Shown here piece after piece: positions 22,901-33,200 of a stretch of 64,000 nt of DNA (position 1 is the stretch's first letter; each line of letters starts with the position of its first letter). Origin of the DNA: Pararge aegeria. Taxonomy: Eukaryota > Arthropoda > Insecta > Lepidoptera > Nymphalidae. The notes below the pieces were generated by a model, which saw nothing but the letters and a program-made list of their open reading frames with translations, was not told where the DNA came from and did no database searches. Position numbers and translations under genes: made by a program. The DNA is taken from NCBI RefSeq assembly GCF_905163445.1, contig NC_053200.1, forward strand, positions 4,030,001-4,094,000, written 5' to 3'.

Positions 22901-25900
22901 TTGCCGTCGACAAACTTTACGTTTCGGTATGATGTCTCGTAGAAACCAATGAAGGATTAAAATATATTTTTTTTTTGCGCGTCTAATATCAGTCTCAATA
23001 TAATATGAAAATGGTTCCCGAGGTGTATCGTACGCTTCGACGCGCAACATAAAAGCAAGGGTCAACCAGATATTTTTGAAACAGCTCGTCCGGGGAAGTA
23101 CTACCGCCATGTTTATTTCTGCCGCTAAGCAGCATTGTTGCAATGCTGTGTTCCGATCTGAAGTGCGTGGTTGCTAGTGTTATTACAGGCTTGACACCTA
23201 TTCCTCAAATTGATGTAACACAAAGCGGCATGCACTACGTGCTCCTACCATGCCCTGTGTAGTGTTGCTTTGTTTATAGTCGATGGTTTTTCACTTACAA
23301 TTAGGTGGGCCACCTGCTTGGTCCGTCAATTATTACTATGAAAAAAAAATTTAACTGGCATAACTAGTGGTTTGCACTTCATACTTGCGCAAAAGCACTG
23401 CATACCCGAAAATTGATATAAATATAGCTCGTATAGGAGGAAAACATCTGCCTTTTTATGCAATTTTCCTGCTATTTGCATACCAGTGCACGCCACTGGG
23501 CATAACCCAATACAATCTAAGACTACATCACCGGGTGAGATTGAAGTCAAGAGCTAACTTGCTTGCTTTACTGCGTGATTGAAGGGCAAACAAACGTTTA
23601 TAATATTAGTGAGGATGTAGGTAATTTTGTTAAATTATTCAAGAACAAGCAAATAATAATGGGTAAGTATCCCTTTGGCTTCGGATCATGTTCATTAAGA
23701 TCGTTTGTAAAGGATTTGATAAACGATTAAGACACCGGGAAGTATCTTTGCATCGTTCGAGTCTATGTAGGACTGCAGTGCATCGATATTTATATCAAAA
23801 TGGCCGATTGGCGCAGTGGGCAGCGACCCTGCTTTCTGAGTCCTAGGCCGTGGGTTCGATTCCCACAACTGGAAAATGTTTGTGTGATGAACATGATTGT
23901 TTTTCAGTGTCTGGGTGTCTATCTGTATATTATAAGTATTTATATGTATTATATTCAAAAAAATATTCAACAGCTTTCTTAGTACCCATAACACAAGCTA
24001 CGCTTACTTGGCGGCTAGATGGCGATGTGTGTATTGTCGTAGTTTATTTATTTATTTAAAATACCCACCAAGTCAATGTCATGAACATAAATATCTGGCA
24101 AATATGAATTTATAGTTATCAAAAGTTTAATTATTTACCGTTTAATAATTTATAAATTTACTGTAACAGATTATTGCTGATTTCTAAAAGGTATTTATAA
24201 AAAGGTATCTATTATAGGTAGCACCTACCTAACCTAGATTATCTCTGGTTAATGCTTGCGTTAACTCTGTTGAAGAGGTGAAAATTCATTGTAGTAACAC
24301 TATACCTTCCTACATCTATGCTAATATTATAAAAGGTAAAGATTTGTTTGTTTGTAATCGATAAACTAATGAAGGAAAACATCGTGAGGAAACCTGCATG
24401 CATGAGAGATCTACATAATGTTATCAAAGGTGTGTGGAGTCCACCAATCCGCACTGGGCCAGCGTGGTGGACTACGTCCTTGACCCTTATCATTGTGGGA
24501 GGAAACCCGTGCTCTGTAGTGGGCCGGTAATGGGTCGATGTGATGATGATGAGGAATCGATAAACTTTGAAACTATTATTCAAATTTAGCCGGAAGTAAA
24601 GTGGCCTTTGTTCAATTTCAGTACCTAATAATGAGTTCACAGCCTGAAATAATATTTTTAGTAAATTAAGCCTGAAGAAAAATCGGTCCAAATCGTTGAA
24701 TTCTCGGGTTTATCTATCGGTTCATAAACCGATAATAGGTAGGTAATGGAGAATTTATCATTACCTACATGTAAAACAATGACGTCGATTAAGCTGAAAT
24801 AGCAATGGTCGATGACTGTGAAAACTATAATTTCTTGGGTTCCGTAACCGAAGTTACTATGTATTAACAAAGACTACATGTTAATCTGTCCTTCTGTCCG
24901 CCCTTAAAATAAATCCCGTAGAAATAATGTTAATGGAAAAGCAAATTAAAAGTGTTTTCTTATTCTGTAAAGTATACAATTTGGCGGTCTTATAGCTACA
25001 TAGCGATCTCTGCAATTATTATACATAAATGGTATTAGCCAAGCGGACTCCACTGGAGATAGAGAAGTAGACCTACTCTGGTATATCTTTAAGTGAAGAA
25101 CGCCATAGCTAAATACTCGGGTTTATTTTTACGATTATGTAGGGGCTTTTACGATTATGTATAGTTAAATTACCTCATTATCGTCATTATATCGATCCAT
25201 TACCGGCCCACTACAGGGCACGGGTATGAGAAGGGGTTAAGGCCGTAGTCCACCACGCTGGCCCAGTGCGGATTGGTGGACTCCACGTACCTTTGAGAAT
25301 TATTCTCAGGCATGCCGGTTTCCTCACGTGTTTTCCTTCGCCGTCGAAGCAAATGATAATTTTAATTACTTAAAACTCACAGAACTCAGAAAAGTTTGTG
25401 TGTACTGGGATTTGAAATCGTCCGAAAGTAAAGTCGAGCTCCTATCCACTGCGCCTGCGCTCCTATCACCGCTTGAAAGATTTGTAGGTATGACTAATAT
25501 TAGTGTGAATAAAAAGATAAAAAAAATTGGTAGGTAAACAAAGTAATCAGTACGTTTTCAAATGTTATAGATATTTTTTTAAACCAATTAGTAGGTAAGT
25601 AAGTTAATCGTTTCAGAGAAAAACTAATGAGTAGTATATTTGTTGTGTAGTGAATCAAATCTCAATTGATGACTATTTTCTAGTACCTACCCACCTACCA
25701 TATTGGTTCGAAATAGATAAATAAGTACCTAATAAAATAAAAACCTTTATTCTTAACCAAAAATGACGTTTTTTTTTACTAAGTATTATGATCGAGGAGG
25801 TACCTTTGCATCGTTCGACCACGAGCCACTTTATAAAATTACTGCAAAATTCGACCGTCCGGACTAAAATTTGCGACCCCGCAAACGTACGTAGGCCTAA

Positions 25901-27165
25901 TCAAGAAGCTGTGAATCTACTACCGATTCGGAATGCTGATTGTACTGCGAAGAACCGGCAAGAAACTCAGAACTTGCTCTATTTAGATAACAAACAGACT
26001 TATTTGAATAGGTTAGTGGCATTGCAAATATGGTTCGGCTAATATTACACGGCTCACAATTTAGATAGTGACACAGACGTCATCGTAGATGGTCACATAG
26101 ACTTTCTCGTACATAGCTGACACGGTATATTACTAGCACAACCACTTTTGCCAAAAGCTTAGTAAACAATCGCTAAATATGGCCACAGTCTGAAAAACAA
26201 TAGTCACTAAGAACAATCGTCCTCTCAGCTGACAGTCAAATCGAACAAGGTCACCACGTGGGCTAGACATTAGTATTGTTTATTGTTATTAGGTACACAA
26301 AACAGGTAATAACTAAAAGGAAATCTAAATATAAGTAATTACAAGTTTTGTTCTAAGCTTTAACCCAAAGTATGTGTACACAACTTGGAATTCAATTAAA
26401 CAGAAAGTATCGTACCACTTCTGACTGATAAACGACTAAGACCCTGGGAGGTATCTTTACATCGTTCGAGTCCATGTAGGACTGAAGTGTATCGATAATG
26501 CAGTCGTATTTATATCAAAACATCCACCAGCTCAATGTCAATCTGGCAATTGTGAATTTATAGTCATCAAAAATTTGTTTATTTACCCACTTTATAAAAT
26601 TACTATTACTTACGTTAGATGGTAACGGGCTAACCTGTTAGGGGTCGGGAAGTTATGTTAAGCTGTATTACCCCTATCCAATTTCTAAGCGATATTCTAC
26701 CCGGAACGCTTATTTACTTAGCGGCACGTCTATAGGCTCTGGACTGGAGTGCCAATGGTTTACTCATATTCATCACGACGGCATTATGAAGAGAGTAGAT
26801 GGTAGTAGTAGCACAGAGAACGATGCAGTCCTTCTCAGTTGTATTCCCTTGGTCGCCTCGTACACTCGCGGAAAGAGGAGTGTTGACAAACGCATTCAGA
26901 TCTGAAGTCACCACACACACGGCGTGGTTATATTTTATTATTTTTTATTACTCATGCGGTATAAGTAGTATCCTAGTACTCGCTGTTGCGGTTGAAAAAA
27001 AGCTGTTCGCCCATTTTAAAATGACACGTGAGTTTTTTCGTAAATGAAACTGTTATGTGAGTGCGACAAGTTTACTTGATATTATCGTGGTATGTACCCG
27101 TTGAACTATATTTAGGAAATTTTATTGCCTTCTGTTACTTCTTATGTGGTACGGTTATGCTTACC

Positions 27166-27209
<44 letters not shown>

Positions 27210-30200
27210 CACACACACACACGCACACGCACACGCACACATACACATACAAGCACCCACACACACATTATAGTAAAATAGTTACTATAAAAACAAAAAT
27301 ATAGTTTTAATAATGTAGTATTTGTACCTACTATTATCGAAGGCGATAGTAGATATCAACATAATCAAGAAGATAATGAATTCTTCTCTTATCTATTTTA
27401 TCTTCGTTAATCGATTGATTCATTTTCATTCTCTTAACCGACATGAAAAGAGATTTACAAGTAAACAAATGTACTAAATTTTTTGTAAATTGCCCTATAA
27501 TGGAAACAATCTTTTCGTTATATTTCAGTGTAGAGTACGATTTAAAAATATAAAAAAAAAACAAGTGCGATAAAACAAATACAAAAAAAATGGAACACAA
27601 TAGAATGAGTTTTCCTTTCCTATATTTTGAATGAATGAATGAATGAATACACTTTTATTGTACACAGAGAAGATTTACAGAGATACAAATACAACAGCAA
27701 AATAAGGTAGAACGTACAATTTGGCGGCCTTATCGCTAAATAGCGATCTCTTCCAGGCAACCAAAGGCATACAAGAAAATGTTATAAGAAATAAGTAGGT
27801 GGTACAACAAACATAATTAAATATTAGGATAATTTTCTTAAAAATTATAAAAAAAAATTAACGCTTTACTTATCCTTTGCTTTGTATGTCCGTTGGTCGC
27901 CCCCAACGAGGTGGACAGATGATATTAAGCGCGTCGCAGGTAGCCGCTGGATTCAAGCGGCACAGAACCGTGGAATTTAGAACTCCCTACAAAAGACCTA
28001 TTTCCAGCAATGGACGTCTATTGGTTGATATGATAATGATGTCCTTTGCTAGGTTGCCCGGCAGATATCGCTTTTTAGCGATAAGGGCGCCTACTGAACC
28101 TGTGTAATATTTGTTGATTCTAATTCTTGTTATCTTCTGCTGTTTTGATATTATTATATACCAAAACAGCAGAAGTCTATTTTCATTTTCATTTCAAGAC
28201 AGATAACAACAAATAGAGTTTACCTAGATACAGTTTTTCAAGAGATCTAGTCCAACACACGTATGAGTTCACGAAGTACAAAAATTCGTAGGAGTTAAAC
28301 ACAGTATTTAGAATATACAGAAACCGTGTACACGGCTAATGTTGGAGCATCAAATACCACTCCACTTTAGTATTGTTTCTCGAGCAGACGGTTAGTCGCT
28401 TCATTCCGTTTAGCAATTGACAATAATTATTTTTACTCGAATGTGCTCGTTTACCATAAAATAGGGAAAATGAGAAAGCTTGTGAGCTGGCAACATTCCG
28501 AGGGTGTCAAGTGACACGCGCGCGGGGCGTTTTCACGTTTTTTGGACACAATGCACTTGCGTACAATAATGGCTGATGAGTATGTTCTGAATAATGTGGG
28601 GTTAAAGTATACAATAGCAGATTTGCACTGCCAAAATTGAAACTCTTTTTCTGAGATATAACATATTAATTTAAACAAAATATTTACCCTTATTATCTAT
28701 TCATTGATAGCACTAAATGGAAATTCGTTTATAAATTTACGGTAGAACTCTTGATCTATATTCGATAAACTGTGTCAAAGCATTTTGTACTGTCTCCTCA
28801 GAAGAAAATTTTTTATCACGTAGAAAAATGTCCCACGTAATTTTTGAAGTGAAAACCTTTTTAGGCGCGTTGAGCATTCGTTGGGTGAGCAAAAAGCGTG
28901 AAACTCGCGTGATCTATATGTACCTATAATAAGTAGGTATATATGTAAATATTGTTTATGTAAGTTTTGTAAGTTTTGATTTCTATCGGAAGACCCCAAA
29001 GACTGTCCAGCATGTTTTTCTTCACCAGATGAGATTGCAGTCAAGGGCTAACTTATGGTGTAATAGAAAAATAAAAAAAATAGTTAATGTACTAGAATAT
29101 CAATAATATTCAATATACTAGATGTCAATATACTGTCCGTATAAAAAAACCACAAACAAAGCCCGTGGAAAAAAAAACAATCGGTTTCGCCAAATCGCTT
29201 AGCGGTACGTCTTTGTGGTAGGTTGGTGGCCGCAGCAGAAGCCACTAGACAAGACCAGAGAAAATTCGGAAATATTAAATTCTAAATCTCACCTGCCGGG
29301 GATCGAACCCGGGACTTCCAACTTGAAACCGCTCACCGCTGCGCCAGGAACGTCGAATATTATTTATCATTAATTTTGATAAATATTGGATAGAAGCAGG
29401 AATTCCATGATATATAATGAAATTAAGCTTAATTTGCTATACTCCGCGAAACTACCTTCCACATGTGAGGCTACATTGTCGGAGATCTGTTTGGTGTGGG
29501 GTATAAGGATTGAAGAAATTATAAATGACACCATGCAGATGATACAGATTCTCCTGCTTTTCGCAGAGTATATCAAAGTATTAATTTTGATAAATATTGG
29601 ATAGAAGCAGGAATTCCATGATATATAATGAAATTAAGCTTAATTTGCTATACTCCGCGAAACTACCTTCCACATGTGAGGCTACATTGTCGGAGATCTG
29701 TTTGGTGTGGGGTATAAGGATTGAAGAAATTATAAATGACACCATACAGATGATACAGATTCTCCTGCTTTTCGCAGAGTAGCAAAGCAAATTAAGCTTA
29801 ATTTTCTTAATTTTGTTATTTTTTTATTTCAGTTGGTGTACCTTTGCTCGTGATACATTTGGTGGCGGAGCCCTACCACCGAGGTTACTTCGCCAACGAT
29901 CTGAGTTTAATGCTGCCGTATAAGCCGCAGACGATTTCCGAAGGCCTGCTGGCGGGTGTTGGATTCGCTATCAACGTTGTTACGGTAAGCTTTATCTGGT
30001 CTTGACGTCCCATTGCTGGGCGTAGTAGTCCTGTCTGTAGACCCACCACGCTTCTCCAATGCGGTTTGGTGGGTTATAACGGTTATTGTGATAAACACAC
30101 CGGTGTACCAATCCTGACAATATATGGCACAGATTCTGGACCAACAAAGGAATCTTTCGCGGGTGCATATGCGGTTTGCGACCAAAACAAACACATTAAG

Positions 30201-33200
30201 TACTAGCTTCTGCCCGCGACTTCATCTGCATTAACTTCAATCTAGGGCCTTAAGCTTCGCTCGTTAATCATTTTTAATCCTACCACGAAAACTATTTGAG
30301 AGATCGGTATAGAAAGAACATGTCATTTTCCATAGCATAGGTGACATGAATACCAAATTTCAAAGCTGTCTGCCCGCGGCTTAGCTGGTAAACATATTTC
30401 AATGTTTCGGGAACGCAAAAAACCGAACAGAATCGGCATAAGATGTATCCTATGCTTTTTTCCATGTCAAAGGCTACATGCATGCCAAATTTCACCCAAA
30501 TTCGTTCCGCCGTTTTTGTGTGATTGAGTAACAAACATATACAGTTAGAATTAATTTAAATTACAGTTAGTTATAATAGATATGTATATATATATAATTA
30601 TATTAAATAATAGCTGAACCGCGAATCGGTTTTAATATCTTTAAAAAACTTAGCAACGAATTGCAGCGCTCTACCTACCAGGTCCAGTTATTTTCAAACG
30701 ATGATATTCGCGGCCCGCTGTATTTTTCTTGCTTTTTGCGTTTCTATACCCGTCGCAACTTCTAAGCGATAGGTTCAATTTGAATAATTGCACAAGGAAT
30801 TAGCAGGTATATAATCATAAATTAATATTTATAAAACTATTTATTTGGATAAGGATTAATATCATGATAGGAATGTCAACATCTTACGCCAGATCAGGGC
30901 GGTCAATAAGATTGGAGAATAGGGTATCGGAGGCGTAGGGCCTTCCGGATCGTGTAATTACACGATCTTACAGTTTACTTTCTTTGAGGGCAAGTGTAGT
31001 GAAAACTGTAATGCTCATTCTAAGTCGATATTGACCGCTTTATAGCCGATATTTGTATACCTATGAGCTACGTTGCTAGATATATTTGCCAAAACGAATT
31101 CCCGCATTGTTAGGCTTAAAATAAATATCATTCCCCAACCACTGTACACACTACACTAACAGGTTATCCCGCTACCACTTAAGACTGTATAATAAGAGAA
31201 GATTACAGTGAATACTGGAGTTTTAATGGAATAAAAAAGAAATTATTTCGTTTCAGATAATAATTGTGGAAATTGTGAGGAATAAGCAGGGAAGGGGCTT
31301 AGGAGACAAGTTCCTCTTCGGAAACCTGATCTCTGGGTGGATTTGGGAGACCTATACGTCGATTGGCGTCTTTACATTCGGGGCGGCCTGCCAGCAGCTT
31401 ACTGTTAACTCTGCCAAATACGTCATCGGCAGGTTGAGACCGCATTTCTTTGATGTAAGTAACTTTTTCACAACAAGTGTTTTACTTAGAAGATAGTTTA
31501 GAAATGACAAACAAAAAATTATCTTGGTTGTAATTTCGACGACCTCCCTGGCGCAACGGTGAGCGCTGTTAAGTAGGAGGTCCAGGGTTCGATTCCTGGG
31601 AGGGACAATTTGGGAATTTATAATTTCTGAATTTTCTCTCGTCTGATCTGATAGGCTTTGGCCGTGGCTAGTTACCACCCGGCCGACAAAGACGTGCCGC
31701 CTAAGCGATTTAATGTTACGGTGCGATGTCGCGTAGAATGGCCACCATATCGTGAAGTAGGTACGCATTATTGTGTAAGTCATTCGGAATTCCATCCCCC
31801 GTTGTCACCGAAACAAAATGCACAAGTTACTGTAAAAAATAAATTGACAAAAAAACCGACCTTGAAAACATTTATTTCTTGTATTTTTTCGTGGTTTTTC
31901 TAATAGAAAGAAACAAACACAACATTTTTAAGTTCTTTTTCGTCTTTTACAAGTATCACTAATACTCGATATAGTAAAATGATATTTCAGTTTTCATAAT
32001 AAAAGTAACTTAAAAACCAAAATTGACAATCCTATTTCATTTTAATTACTTAAAATTATATGGTTTCAAACGTTGATCTAATGTGTTACTAATTACTACT
32101 TACTATTCTTAGACATTTTCAATTTCTTCAATTCATGGCAAATTTTAGAATTATTTCGACAACCTTCTTCGATTGCTCGATCAGTAATAGCTTAATAGAA
32201 AAAAGAGGACCTACTATTTCGGCGATATGAAAAAACACTAAAATAAATAATAAAATAAATAAAATAAATAATAAAATAAATAATAATAATAATAACTATA
32301 AATAATTTCCAGATTTGCCAACCAGTGCCAAACGCATCGCCAACGCTCAACGCGTTGGGCTACATCCAAGACTTCACGTGCGCTGGACCGAACGCAGACG
32401 TGGCCCGTCTCAAGGACATGCGACTGTCCTTCCCAAGCGCTCACTCCAGTTTCGCGATGTACAGTGCTGTGTTCTTTATTGTACGTTCTTCTTTTATCTA
32501 TAGAACTTAAAAAAAAACCAAATTCATTTACTTCAAATAGGCCTACTTTTGACACCTTGTCCTAAGGCTTCTTTAAGACGTACTCGAGAATCCTATGGAG
32601 ACGGCTGGTTGATAGCCTTTAGTAATTATAAGATGACTCAATAATCGATATCGATGCTGTGGACCTGTGTGCCGTCCACAACATCCAAATAATATACGTG
32701 TAAAATAATAAACGAGGGTAAACTTTTCGTTTTATAGTGGTGGGGGGATACGGGTTACGTGAAACCTAACCTTCTAAGTTATGCGCGATTTAACCCATTA
32801 AAAATGGCTCTCTTGGTACCAGAGAGATCTCCATAATGTTCTCAAAGGAGTCCACCAAACCGCACTGGGCCGGCGTGGTGGACTACGGCCATTTCATAGT
32901 GGGGAGAAATAAAAGCTGTTTTATACATTCTCAGTTCTACATCCAAGTGAAGGGAAAATGGCGCGGCTCAAAGCTCCTACGTCACGGCATCCAGTTCGCC
33001 ATGCTAATCGGCGCGTGGTACGTTGGACTGTCTCGCGTGGTGGACCACATGCACCACTGGAGCGACGTGGCCGTTGGCTTCGCTGTCGGCGCACTGTATG
33101 GTGTTATTGTGGTAATTCAAATTCAAATTCTATTATGTCAAAGAAGCGGTGGTAGTCTAGTCTAGCTAGTGTTAAGGATTCCATTTCAGGAGTACCGAGA

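Noticed and set aside
24239..24691. 150-codon minus-strand open frame
   Set aside because: It runs across a SINE family 2 copy in reverse; no domain and no splice signals.
27877..28107. 76-codon open frame starting MLCMSVGRPQRGG
   Set aside because: It overlaps a LINE tail and resembles common retrotransposon-derived sequence (CAGGTAGCCGCTGGATTCAA); no splice context, so I did not call a gene.
31352..31795. 147-codon minus-strand open frame
   Set aside because: It is antisense to copy B exon 3 and a SINE; the plus-strand coding evidence is decisive.
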